A stretch of 36,360 nucleotides of DNA from a virus: the IMG/VR virus record IMGVR_UViG_3300017751_000073, positions 1 to 36,360 of that record. The stretch is one strand, 5' to 3'. Of this stretch, positions 1 through 6,711 are shown in pieces (position 1 is the first letter of the stretch; the number at the start of each line of letters is the position of its first letter). The position numbers and the translations under genes were made by a program. The notes under the pieces were generated by a model. It was given only the letters and a program-made list of their open reading frames with translations. It searched no databases and was not told where the DNA came from.

Positions 1-123
1 AGTTTTAGAACGATAGGTGAAACAAGCACGAAAGCAGATAAAGCACAAAGCAAAGATATTGCTAAAAGTGTAAAGATTTCAAGCTATGAAAAACAGAAAG
101 CCCACGAGAGAGCAACAAAGTAA
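1..123. repeat. Terminal direct repeat, left copy
   Basis: These 123 bases are identical to positions 36238-36360. The repeat lies wholly inside a coding sequence, which suits the overlap of a circular or circularly permuted contig better than a functional terminal repeat. The non-redundant genome would then be about 36,237 bp. Confidence 0.95.
1..123 (+). CDS. 3' end of the unknown early gene at 35899-36360 (duplicate copy)
   Basis: Frame 1 reads 40 codons and a TAA, matching the last 40 residues of the 153-aa protein encoded at 35899-36360. It is the same gene seen twice because the contig ends overlap; it is not a second gene. On the circular map the gene ends at 123 and is followed directly by an intrinsic terminator. 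Confidence 0.9.
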   Translation, partial: SFRTIGETSTKADKAQSKDIAKSVKISSYEKQKAHERATK

Positions 124-130
124 AAGAAAG

Positions 131-157
131 GGGAGCCAGTCGGCTCTCTTTTTTTTT
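131..157 (+). terminator. Intrinsic terminator after the second early gene
   Basis: GAGCC (133-137) pairs with GGCTC (142-146) around an AGTC loop, with a possible extra G-U pair, and a T9 tract follows at 149-157. It lies 10 bases after the stop codon of the 153-aa early gene. It should separate the two first early genes from the rest of the rightward arm unless read-through or antitermination occurs. Confidence 0.85.
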
Positions 158-164
158 CAAAAAA

Positions 165-187
165 CACTCTCACTCTCACTCTCACGG
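165..187 (+). repeat. Short tandem CACTCT repeat
   Basis: Three tandem CACTCT units are followed by CACGGGG in the untranslated leader of the 63-aa gene. The unit resembles the CACACTCA motif scattered over the next 3 kb on the same strand. Function unknown. Confidence 0.75.
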
Positions 188-217
188 GGCTATTAAAGAA
201 AATTGCTTTCGGGGGCA

Positions 218-236
218 GGGGAAATTTTAACTTAAA
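218..236 (+). repeat. Leader repeat, copy 1
   Basis: GGGGAAATTTTAACTTAAA occurs here and again, identically, at 451-469. Each copy lies 15-17 bases before a start codon (252 and 487), so it is probably part of a shared translation or regulatory leader. A shorter relative, TTAGGGGAAAAT, occurs near 3550. Confidence 0.75.
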
Positions 237-251
237 TAAAAACAAAACAAC

Positions 252-443
252 ATGAAAAATTATTTATTACTTACATTATTAATAGCCATGAATTTATTAT
301 TGGTATTTGTTTGTTTATCCTTACAACCTTTTACCCCAACTGAAACAACTTTTGCGTTCTTTATTTTATGGCTCTGCTCATCGTTCTCAATCGGATTGAT
401 TGTCGGGGAAATCAAAACGGAAAAACACACTCATAAAAACTAA
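252..443 (+). CDS. Small two-helix membrane protein, function unknown
   Basis: This is a 63-residue protein with two strongly hydrophobic stretches, about residues 4-24 and 34-52, and a short charged, His- and Lys-rich C-terminus, so it should sit in the inner membrane as a helical hairpin. The ATG follows an A-rich leader (AAAAACAAAACAAC) with no Shine-Dalgarno sequence. It lies behind an early terminator and before a large conserved phage gene, sharing a 19-base leader repeat with it. Its size and topology would also fit a holin, but it is in the early arm far from the lysis-like genes, so a host-takeover or exclusion role is as likely. I do not recognise a family. Confidence 0.7.
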   Translation: MKNYLLLTLLIAMNLLLVFVCLSLQPFTPTETTFAFFILWLCSSFSIGLIVGEIKTEKHTHKN

Positions 444-450
444 TCCTTTA

Positions 451-469
451 GGGGAAATTTTAACTTAAA
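451..469 (+). repeat. Leader repeat, copy 2
   Basis: Identical to 218-236. It lies in the 43-base gap before the ATG at 487 and starts 7 bases after the stop codon of the 63-aa gene. Confidence 0.75.
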
Positions 470-486
470 ACAAAAAAACAATTACT

Positions 487-2157
487 ATGGAGAATTTATT
501 TATTGGCAACGAACTTTGCCACTTGTTAACACAAGCAAAAGATATTAAAGAAACAAACACAGGTAATTTATTGCGAAGGTTTGCTTTTGAGAGCGTTGAT
601 TTATCTTCTTGGTTAAACAAAGGGGAAGAAACGCCAAACTATTTAAACATATCTAAAGATGAGATAGGTAAAATTTCTTACGCCACCCAAAGAAGAATAC
701 AACATTTTTCTTGGGAAAGCGAAGAAGACATTTACGGAAACCACACTCACAGATTCAAAGCAAAAGTAGGGAAAACTTTAAAGAAGATATTTCTTCCTGC
801 CGTTCTTGAAGAACAAAAAGTTACGCCACAAGATATAGAAATATTTGTTGACCAATTAAAAGCGTTAACGGGTAAAACGGAAGATGACTCTTTTGATTCT
901 ATGAAAATTACACAAGACTTTCAATGGTACGATGAATGTAATACATCGGAAAGCGCACAAGACGGAAGCGGAAGTTTAGGAGAAAGTTGTATGCGATACG
1001 ATACTTGTTATCACGATGGATATTTTCAAATCTATGATGATAATTGTTCTATGCTAATAAACAAAGATGAAGATGGATTAGTAGACATGAGAGCTTTACT
1101 TTGGGAAACCGTTTGCGGTAAAAAAATAATGGATAGAATTTACACAGATGAAAGTTTCAAGGAACAAAGGTTCAAGGCTTGGGCGAATAAAAAAGGGTAT
1201 ATATATAAGGAAAAACAAAGTTACAACAACAAGATAGATTTTGTTTGCAAAGGGGAAGAATTAAAAGACAAAACTTTCTTGGTGGAGTTATCTGAAAGTC
1301 TTGATGAGTATTCAAGGTTTCCATACATGGATACTTTTACTTATGCTTTTGAAGATGATGATACTTGGTACTTAACAAACAATCCAAAAGGAGTTTACCA
1401 CACTCACGGGATTACAAGGTTTCGTAAATTTGAATGTACAGACGGAGATTATGGTCATTTTAATTTAAATGAGTTGTTTGTTTTTCAGTTTGTTGATGGT
1501 AAGTTAGACTTAATTAAAGATGTTTCTGCTAACGATAATTACAGGACTGAATTTATTTCACACTCAGCGTACCACAAGGGAAGCTCTTTGTGTTCTTTAT
1601 TTGAAAGACACTACACACAAGATGAGTTAGACTTAGGGTTTGAGATTACTTTTACTTTAGATAATTTCAAAACCACAGAAGATAATTACGACAGGGTAAC
1701 TTGGGCGAGAGATGAGTTCGGTAAGCGAAAACTTTGCCTTAATTCAGAAGTAGTTAATTGTAGTAGCTCGGGAGATGGTTACATTAATACGGTTAAAATG
1801 GTAGAAACATACGACGGGTATAAATGTGCAGAGATAAATACTTACAAAGACCACAAGCAAAGAATTATTCGTAGTTCTGATGCTCGTTTAGTATCTGTTC
1901 GGGGTAAAATAAAAATAATGAGCAGAAACGAAGAAGAACTTTGCGAAACTTTTGACGGAGTTGCACGACCTCTTTCAGAATGTGAGTACATACATTTCGG
2001 TAATCGTTCACACTATTACTCATCTGTTATTCACAAAGATTTAATTAAAGTGTTGAAAGCTGAAGATATTAAAAGAGATAAAGCGAGAGGGCTTTGGCAT
2101 ACTATCACACTCAAAGGATTAAAAGAGGGTATTGTTGATAGAAGAAAAAAATACTAA
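487..2157 (+). CDS. Large conserved phage protein with SCMR / RALLW / MDRIY motifs, function unknown
   Basis: This 556-residue soluble protein has no signal or membrane segment. Residues about 160-235 carry a run of motifs, GSLGESCMR (163-170), RALLW (202-206), MDRIYT (215-220) and an FKAWA stretch near 230, which I recall from large uncharacterised proteins of many phages and plasmids; no activity is assigned to them as far as I know. It is rich in Asp, Glu, Tyr and Cys. It is one of the largest genes of the early arm and follows an A-rich leader containing the repeated 19-base element. The gene after it encodes a metallopeptidase and starts 20 bases downstream, so the two are probably cotranscribed. 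A host-takeover role is inferred from position only. Confidence 0.75.
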   Translation: MENLFIGNELCHLLTQAKDIKETNTGNLLRRFAFESVDLSSWLNKGEETPNYLNISKDEIGKISYATQRRIQHFSWESEEDIYGNHTHRFKAKVGKTLKKIFLPAVLEEQKVTPQDIEIFVDQLKALTGKTEDDSFDSMKITQDFQWYDECNTSESAQDGSGSLGESCMRYDTCYHDGYFQIYDDNCSMLINKDEDGLVDMRALLWETVCGKKIMDRIYTDESFKEQRFKAWANKKGYIYKEKQSYNNKIDFVCKGEELKDKTFLVELSESLDEYSRFPYMDTFTYAFEDDDTWYLTNNPKGVYHTHGITRFRKFECTDGDYGHFNLNELFVFQFVDGKLDLIKDVSANDNYRTEFISHSAYHKGSSLCSLFERHYTQDELDLGFEITFTLDNFKTTEDNYDRVTWARDEFGKRKLCLNSEVVNCSSSGDGYINTVKMVETYDGYKCAEINTYKDHKQRIIRSSDARLVSVRGKIKIMSRNEEELCETFDGVARPLSECEYIHFGNRSHYYSSVIHKDLIKVLKAEDIKRDKARGLWHTITLKGLKEGIVDRRKKY

Positions 2158-2177
2158 TAAACAAAAACAAAACAAAA

Positions 2178-3242
2178 ATGAATTACAAAGATTTAAAAAG
2201 TAGTCTTGAGGAAGTTCTTAGTACTCAAGCTACAAGCTACGATTATGGGGATACTATAAATTTCCTTATAGATAAGTGTTATGAATATGGTGCGGATAAT
2301 GTAGAGATTGATGCACACGATAATTTGTATGTAACAAAGGGTAAAGCAGAGGTTTTTCCTTGTGTTGTTTCTCATACAGATACAGTTCACGATATATACA
2401 AAGGTTACGAAGTCTTAGAACAAAAGGGTAACTTTTTCGGGTTTGATAATTCAACAATGAAACAAGTTGGCGTTGGTGGAGATGATAAAGTCGGGATGTT
2501 TATTTGTTTGCAGATGCTCAAAAAGTTTAAGAACATAAAGGTTGCTTTCTTTGCACAAGAAGAAATTGGTTGCGTGGGAAGTAGTCAAGCAGATAAAAAG
2601 TTCTTTGAAGATGTTGGGTTTGCTTTAGAGTGCGACAGAAAAGGTAATAAAGATTTTGTTCAAACATCATCGGGAGTAAAAATGTTCGATAATAAATTCA
2701 AGGACAAAATTATGCCTGTTCTAAATAAATTTGGCTATTCAGTTACAACGGGAGGTTTAACTGATGTTCACGAAATTTCTCAAGACATGGGCATCTCTTG
2801 TGCAAATATGTCTTGTGGGTATTATAATCCACACTCAGAGTACGAATATGTTAGTGTAAAAGATGCGATAAATACTTGTCGTATGGTTTCTAAACTTATA
2901 GAATTGTTAGGAGAAAATAGCTACCCTCACAAAGCAGTTGATGATTATTCAAGTGGCTGGGGCTATGGTTACAGCTCTTATTATGGATACGGGGTAAGTA
3001 CTTACAAATCAAAACCTGTAAAGAAAGTAAAAAACGACACTAAGAAGTTTAGCAGTTGTGATATGTGCGGGGCAATATCTACTGATGGATGTGATTTCTG
3101 CACAATGGATGATACGAAAGAAAAAACAAGGGCTTGTACTTGTGGTGGAGAAATGACTAAACATAAAAGTGTTCACGGAGATTATCATCATTGTAAAGAA
3201 TGTGGTTTTTACGAAGAAGTTTCTGACCACACTCAATTTTAA
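2178..3242 (+). CDS. M20-family-like metallopeptidase with cysteine-rich zinc-ribbon-like tail
   Basis: This 354-residue protein has the metal-site order of M20/M28-clan amidohydrolases: HTD (66-68), GGDD (100-103), QEE (127-129) with the general-base Glu, ECD (151-153), and a C-terminal NPHSEYE (217-223). Family members cut peptides or N-acyl amino acids using two zinc ions. The catalytic part ends near residue 245, and no separate dimerisation insert of full size is apparent. A Gly/Tyr-rich linker (about 258-276) leads to a tail with Cys pairs at 294/297, 305/308, 320/322 and 339/342, likely one or two zinc ribbons. The A-rich leader AAAAACAAAACAAA precedes the ATG. Family call is good; substrate unknown. 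A peptidase with a possible nucleic-acid or protein-binding tail in the early arm suggests host modification rather than virion work. Confidence 0.82.
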   Translation: MNYKDLKSSLEEVLSTQATSYDYGDTINFLIDKCYEYGADNVEIDAHDNLYVTKGKAEVFPCVVSHTDTVHDIYKGYEVLEQKGNFFGFDNSTMKQVGVGGDDKVGMFICLQMLKKFKNIKVAFFAQEEIGCVGSSQADKKFFEDVGFALECDRKGNKDFVQTSSGVKMFDNKFKDKIMPVLNKFGYSVTTGGLTDVHEISQDMGISCANMSCGYYNPHSEYEYVSVKDAINTCRMVSKLIELLGENSYPHKAVDDYSSGWGYGYSSYYGYGVSTYKSKPVKKVKNDTKKFSSCDMCGAISTDGCDFCTMDDTKEKTRACTCGGEMTKHKSVHGDYHHCKECGFYEEVSDHTQF

Positions 3243-3264
3243 AAGTTTGTTTTGTTTTGTTTTT

Positions 3265-3313
3265 AAGTAGGGGTATAGTTAAATGTGATTATACCTCTAC
3301 CTAAAAATAGGTA
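3265..3313 (+). promoter_or_regulatory. Two mutually exclusive RNA hairpins before the 61-aa gene
   Basis: Arm 3265-3277 (AAGTAGGGGTATA) pairs with 3290-3302 (TATACCTCTACCT), one G-U and one mismatch. A second perfect 6-bp hairpin, TACCTA (3298-3303) with TAGGTA (3308-3313), uses the end of the first hairpin's right arm. The two cannot form fully together, as in attenuators and switches. No T-tract follows, so classical termination is not indicated. Confidence 0.5.
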
Positions 3314-3351
3314 ATATATAACAAAGTTTATAACTATTAATATGTAAAGTT

Positions 3352-3537
3352 ATGTTTAGAAGTTGTTTAGTAAATCAAATTATTATACATTGCAAACGCA
3401 AAGGTAAATCTTTGCTTGTATGCAAAAGGTATCTACAAAAATACTACGGGATAAAAACCACACTCACAACCCTTAAAAGAAGACTTATTCGGCTAAGAAT
3501 GTCGGGTAAAATAAAAAGTGGAGAGCCACACTCATAA
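3352..3537 (+). CDS. Small basic protein, function unknown
   Basis: This 61-residue protein is strongly basic (many Lys and Arg) and is predicted to be mostly helical, with the centre reading like a small helix-turn-helix (a YGI turn followed by TLTTLKRRLIRL). DNA binding is plausible but not shown. The ATG lies 39 bases after a pair of competing hairpins, so its expression may be controlled at RNA level. Two copies of CACACTCA lie inside the gene, one just before the stop codon. No family recognised. Confidence 0.55.
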   Translation: MFRSCLVNQIIIHCKRKGKSLLVCKRYLQKYYGIKTTLTTLKRRLIRLRMSGKIKSGEPHS

Positions 3538-3760
3538 AGGGGGATTTCTTTAGGGGAAAATATTTATTAGACCTCTATATAACGGACTCGGATTTCTTCG
3601 GGCAAAAAGGTTTATCTGCTTATAGTTAATAAAGCGTGAGGTCGGGGGGTTTGATTTAGCCTTTTCATTGGCGCTTAAAGATATTCAAAGAATGACTGAT
3701 AGGAAAGACTATTTATTTTTTAAGAATACAAATGGATACAAGAATAAAAACAGGTAAACT
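3538..3760 (+). other. 223-bp gap with little coding; possible 21-aa leader peptide
   Basis: No gene longer than 25 codons fits. A 21-codon frame (ATG 3692, stop 3755-3757) ends 3 bases before the next ATG and could be a leader peptide. A weak stem pairs TAGGGG near 3552 with CCTCTA near 3571, echoing the larger hairpin at 3265. A G-rich stretch (GGTCGGGGGG) lies near 3641. No promoter consensus was found. Confidence 0.4.
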
Positions 3761-4078
3761 ATGAATGAATTTAACAAAAGTCAGAAGAATAAAAAGATGG
3801 CGAGATTTCTTCACGAAAGAAAAGCCGTAACTAAAAAACCAAACCTTCTTTGGAAAGGTAGAGAACAAGAATGGGCAAAGGAAAAATATCAACAAAAATT
3901 AAAAGAAAAGGAGGAAAATGAAAAAAATGGATTAGTAACAAAGTCTATGTTTGAATTACAGTTCGGATGGAAAGACCAAAATGATTGGTATATTTACGAC
4001 AACAAGACGAGTAATAAAAAGTATTTTAATAAGTATGAGCACTATAAAGGCACTTATGCACAAAAAGAAAGAAGATAG
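3761..4078 (+). CDS. Lys-rich protein with probable coiled coil, function unknown
   Basis: This is a 105-residue, highly charged protein. About residues 33-56 are Lys/Glu/Gln-rich and likely form a helix or coiled coil; the C-terminal part is aromatic (Trp, Tyr) and basic. No motif recognised. It is separated by only 2 bases from the next gene, so the two are in one operon. Confidence 0.6.
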   Translation: MNEFNKSQKNKKMARFLHERKAVTKKPNLLWKGREQEWAKEKYQQKLKEKEENEKNGLVTKSMFELQFGWKDQNDWYIYDNKTSNKKYFNKYEHYKGTYAQKERR

Positions 4079-4080
4079 TT

Positions 4081-4446
4081 ATGGGATATAGAAGTGAGGT
4101 ACATATAGCAGTACCAAAAAAAGACGAGGCAAAGTTAGATGCTATAATGGATGAACACAAACTACTTTGTGATATTGATAAAGAAAAGGCTAACAGAGGT
4201 TGGTCTGCATTTAATAAAGTAGACTATGATGGCTACGCAGTTTATCACGGGAATTGGTTAAAGTGGTATCCCGAATATAATGATGTAAAAGCAGTAACAT
4301 CATTTTTAGAAGATGATGAAACAGGTGCGGAAAGGCTTATGGTTTGTATTGGTGAAGATAACACGATACACTCAGAAGTAGGAGATTATTGGGATGTATT
4401 TTGCGTTAGTATGACAGTTCATGTTGATTTAAACGAAAGTAAATAA
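4081..4446 (+). CDS. Conserved phage protein beginning MGYRS, function unknown
   Basis: This is a 121-residue acidic protein. The start MGYRSEVHIAV resembles small phage and prophage proteins that begin MGYRS; I recall these as uncharacterised. The centre is rich in Trp and Tyr (YHGNWLKWYPEY) and there is a well-defined alternating beta pattern near the C-terminus (VFCVSMTVHVDL). No membrane segment. It lies between a Lys-rich gene (2 bases) and a winged-helix gene (6 bases), in a compact block of middle genes. Confidence 0.65.
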   Translation: MGYRSEVHIAVPKKDEAKLDAIMDEHKLLCDIDKEKANRGWSAFNKVDYDGYAVYHGNWLKWYPEYNDVKAVTSFLEDDETGAERLMVCIGEDNTIHSEVGDYWDVFCVSMTVHVDLNESK

Positions 4447-4452
4447 AAAGTT

Positions 4453-4677
4453 ATGAGAGAAACACATAAAACAAGGTTAATTAAATACCTTAAAAACTAC
4501 GGAAGTATTACATCAATACAAGCAATACAAGACTTGGGTAATACAAGACTTTCAGCAACAATATTTGCGCTTAGAGAGTTGGGTTGGAGTTTTGAAACTG
4601 AAGATATAAAAGTACCTACAAGGTGGGGAAGCACCACAACTGTAACAAAGTATTCTTTAAAAAGTGTTGAGAATTAA
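4453..4677 (+). CDS. Small winged helix-turn-helix DNA-binding protein
   Basis: This 74-residue protein is almost entirely one winged-helix domain: helix KTRLIKYLKNYG, the turn ITSIQAIQDLG, the recognition helix with RLSATIFALRELGW, then a two-strand wing ending TKYSLK. The pattern matches the small phage helix-turn-helix family (HTH_39-like), whose members are assumed to bind DNA. It lies just upstream of the promoter at 4666-4696 that serves the annealing-protein gene, so it may regulate the switch to replication genes. That regulatory target is inference. Confidence 0.75.
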   Translation: MRETHKTRLIKYLKNYGSITSIQAIQDLGNTRLSATIFALRELGWSFETEDIKVPTRWGSTTTVTKYSLKSVEN

Positions 4678-4696
4678 AATAAAAACACTATATTTG
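4666..4696 (+). promoter_or_regulatory. Bacteroidota-type promoter for the recombination block
   Basis: GTTG (-33-like, 4666-4669), 19 bases, then TATATTTG (4689-4696), which matches TAnnTTTG exactly. It overlaps the last codons of the winged-helix gene and gives a leader of about 20 bases before the ATG at 4721. Confidence 0.75.
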
Positions 4697-4720
4697 TAAT
4701 GCTAATTTAAACAGGAAATT

Positions 4721-5317
4721 ATGGCAAAGAAAACAAGTAATTTATCGTTTTGGGAAAGTGTACAGACTACAGACCCAAACTTTACTAAAGAAGTAGGTTT
4801 CGGTAGGAAGTTTACAAGTATCAACGCACAATACCAAGTGCGAGAATTAACGCGAGCCTTTGGGAGATTTGGTGAAGGTTGGGGGATAAACAACGAGCAA
4901 TTCTACACGCTAAACGGAATAGAAGGCTTGGTATGTTATCAAGCAGTCCTTTGGTATATCGTTGATGGAAACGCGCACCAATTCGATATAAACTCATCCA
5001 TATCCAGCCACAATGGTAAGGGTAAACTCGATGACGAGTGTTTCAAAAAAGTATCTACAGACGCACTTACCAAAGGAATATCTAAATTAGGTTTTAACGC
5101 AGATATTTTCTTGGGAATGTGGGATGATAATAGGTACGTTAATCAAGTTCGGGAAACGTTTAAAACGAGAACTAAACTTAGCGAATCTCAATTATCTTCT
5201 ATGATAACTGCGATTAGTTCAGGGAAAGGTGATGTTGTAAAATCTCGAATGGGTGATTACGAAATTACAAAAGAACAATCACAATCACTCAAGGAAGCTT
5301 TCGATGCAGTTAAGTAG
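4721..5317 (+). CDS. Single-strand annealing protein, Rad52/Sak3-like
   Basis: This 198-residue protein has the signature of a phage annealing family: WESVQTTDPNFTKEV, then TSINAQYQVRELTRAFGRFGEGWG (key residues SIN, FG and GWG) at about 33-56, a beta-rich middle, and a KKVSTDALTKGISKLGF-type segment ending FLGMWDDNRYV near residue 135. Rad52-like proteins of this kind anneal complementary single strands in phage recombination. The C-terminal third is less conserved. It overlaps the exonuclease gene downstream by 14 bases, an exonuclease-plus-annealing pair as in other phage recombination modules. Expression comes from the promoter at 4666-4696. Confidence 0.8.
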   Translation: MAKKTSNLSFWESVQTTDPNFTKEVGFGRKFTSINAQYQVRELTRAFGRFGEGWGINNEQFYTLNGIEGLVCYQAVLWYIVDGNAHQFDINSSISSHNGKGKLDDECFKKVSTDALTKGISKLGFNADIFLGMWDDNRYVNQVRETFKTRTKLSESQLSSMITAISSGKGDVVKSRMGDYEITKEQSQSLKEAFDAVK

Positions 5318-6047
5318 CGGGGATGTTAAGACGGCTCTGATAGATGCAGATATTATGCTTTATCGAGCCGCTTGGAAACACGAAGGCGATGACTTAGAAA
5401 ACGCTTACGAAACTATTGATGCGATGTTTGAGCATATTTTTTATGTTACAAAGTGCGCAAGCTACATAGGGTTTCTAACGGGTAAATTTAATTTCAGAAA
5501 AGACTTAGCGAAAACAAAGGTTTATAAGGGAAATAGAAAAGATATTCCCATGCCTGAACATTTCGATGCTATAAAAGAGTATTTGCTAAATACTTGGCAC
5601 TGTGAAATTGTTAATGGTTTAGAGGCTGATGATGCTTTAGGAATATGTCAAACTGAAATGGATGAAACAATTATTTGTAGCATAGATAAAGATTTACTAC
5701 AAGTAGAAGGACTTCACTATAATTGGAATAAAGGGGAAGTAATAAAAGTTTCTGAAGATGATGCTTGGTATAAATTGTATCAACAAACTTTAGCGGGAGA
5801 TTCTACAGATAATATAGTAGGAATACCTCGCGTTGGCGAAAAGAAAGCTACAAAAATACTTTCAGAGTGTTTTTCTTCTCACGAAGCCTCAATGGCTACA
5901 ATGAACGCTTACGGAGAATATTACAAAGATGATAGCCACTTAACTATGTTTAAAGAAAACTTTGATTTAGTTAGAATATGTACATCATCAGGGGATAGTA
6001 GACTTAAAGAGAAGTTTGTTCTTCCCGAACCTCATTATGTTTTTTAA
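5304..6047 (+). CDS. 5'-3' exonuclease / flap endonuclease (PIN plus H3TH)
   Basis: Starting at ATG 5304 the protein has 247 residues; an upstream ATG at 5253 would add 17 residues with no family match and a deeper overlap, so I prefer 5304. Acidic metal-site residues are in the expected places: LIDADIML (D14, D16), LEADDALG (E107, D109, D110), SIDKDL (D128, D130) and AGDSTDN (D166, D169). The helical arch motif YKGNRKD (74-80) and the H3TH loop GIPRVGEKKA (173-182) are present. Relatives in T5 and T7 remove RNA primers and resect ends. With no polymerase gene in the genome, it must work with host polymerase. Confidence 0.9.
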   Translation: MQLSSGDVKTALIDADIMLYRAAWKHEGDDLENAYETIDAMFEHIFYVTKCASYIGFLTGKFNFRKDLAKTKVYKGNRKDIPMPEHFDAIKEYLLNTWHCEIVNGLEADDALGICQTEMDETIICSIDKDLLQVEGLHYNWNKGEVIKVSEDDAWYKLYQQTLAGDSTDNIVGIPRVGEKKATKILSECFSSHEASMATMNAYGEYYKDDSHLTMFKENFDLVRICTSSGDSRLKEKFVLPEPHYVF

Positions 6048-6066
6048 CAATAAAAGATTATATTTG
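6036..6066 (+). promoter_or_regulatory. Bacteroidota-type promoter giving a near-leaderless mRNA
   Basis: TATG (6036-6039), 19 bases, TATATTTG (6059-6066, exact TAnnTTTG). Only TAAA separates the box from the ATG at 6071, so transcription should start at or within a few bases of the start codon. Confidence 0.68.
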
Positions 6067-6070
6067 TAAA

Positions 6071-6343
6071 ATGAATGGAGATGAAAAAAGAATACGAGAG
6101 AAAATATTAAAGGGTTTAGTTGAAACTAATGATGCAGTAGTTATTATAATAGGGAACTATGTAGATAACGAAAGTTTAGAGTTAGACTTTGCTGTAAATA
6201 CGAGAGAAAACGAACTCTTTGAAATATTTTTAGAACTATTTAAAAATTCAACGCTAAAGGATGAGGCAAGAAAAGCCCTGCTTTATTCTGACTACGGAAA
6301 CGAAGACGCGGATTCAAGTGGCTTAAATCAATTACTTAATTAA
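6071..6343 (+). CDS. Small acidic protein, function unknown
   Basis: This is a 90-residue, clearly acidic protein with a hydrophobic beta strand (AVVIIIGNYV) early on and helices after. No family recognised. It has its own promoter, whose -7 box ends only 4 bases before the ATG, and sits 5 bases upstream of the SSB gene. It is probably coexpressed with SSB and so may belong to replication, but that is only context. Confidence 0.65.
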   Translation: MNGDEKRIREKILKGLVETNDAVVIIIGNYVDNESLELDFAVNTRENELFEIFLELFKNSTLKDEARKALLYSDYGNEDADSSGLNQLLN

Positions 6344-6348
6344 TTACT

Positions 6349-6684
6349 ATGCAAAATGCAATTAAGGGGACTCTTTTGAAAGTCCTAGAAACAGAGACAG
6401 GAACAACTCAAGCAGGAAAAGATTGGAATAAAAAATCTTTCGTTGTTAAAACAGAAGATAAATACCCAAAAGAAGTTTGCTTCACATTGTTCGGAGAAAA
6501 AGTACCTATGTTAAGTGGTCATCATATTGGGGATATGATTACTGTTCACTTCAACTTATCTTCGAGAGAATATAACGGGAAGTATTACCACAACATTGAT
6601 GCTTGGAAGATTGATTCTGAAACAGAGACAACAGGAAAATCTGAATGGAAGTCTGCTAAAGATTCCTCTGATTTACCTTTCTAA
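6349..6684 (+). CDS. ssb: DUF3127-type single-stranded DNA-binding protein
   Basis: This 111-residue protein has an OB-fold-like beta pattern: IKGTLLKVLETETG, then GKDWNKKSFVVKTE, VCFTLFG, GDMITVHFNLSSREYNGKYYHNI (key SRE..G..Y) and AWKI. The pattern GKxWxKxxFVV plus SREYNGKYY is that of DUF3127, a family of Bacteroidota and their phages. The last residues, SSDLPF, copy the acidic-hydrophobic tip (DDDLPF-like) by which bacterial SSBs recruit partner proteins. It lies in the replication block between the exonuclease and initiator genes. SSB function is strongly suggested, not proved. Confidence 0.83.
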   Translation: MQNAIKGTLLKVLETETGTTQAGKDWNKKSFVVKTEDKYPKEVCFTLFGEKVPMLSGHHIGDMITVHFNLSSREYNGKYYHNIDAWKIDSETETTGKSEWKSAKDSSDLPF

Positions 6685-6711
6685 TTCCCCCCGTGATTTT
6701 TTATTTTTCAT

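Larger units (their letters stand above)
426..3534 (+). repeat. Dispersed CACACTCA motif, nine copies, all on the + strand
   Basis: Exact CACACTCA occurs at 426, 742, 1399, 1559, 2106, 2830, 3228, 3459 and 3527 (first base). It falls in different reading phases of different genes: as His-Thr-His, as Pro-His-Ser, and as Thr-Leu. It is therefore conserved as nucleotide sequence rather than as a peptide. No other exact copy was noticed in the rest of the window on either strand. Function unknown. Confidence 0.8.

Noticed and set aside
624-5750. Recurrent AAAGGGGAAG as a regulatory motif
   Set aside because: At 624, 1250 and 5733 it encodes Lys-Gly-Glu in frame, so codon use explains it.
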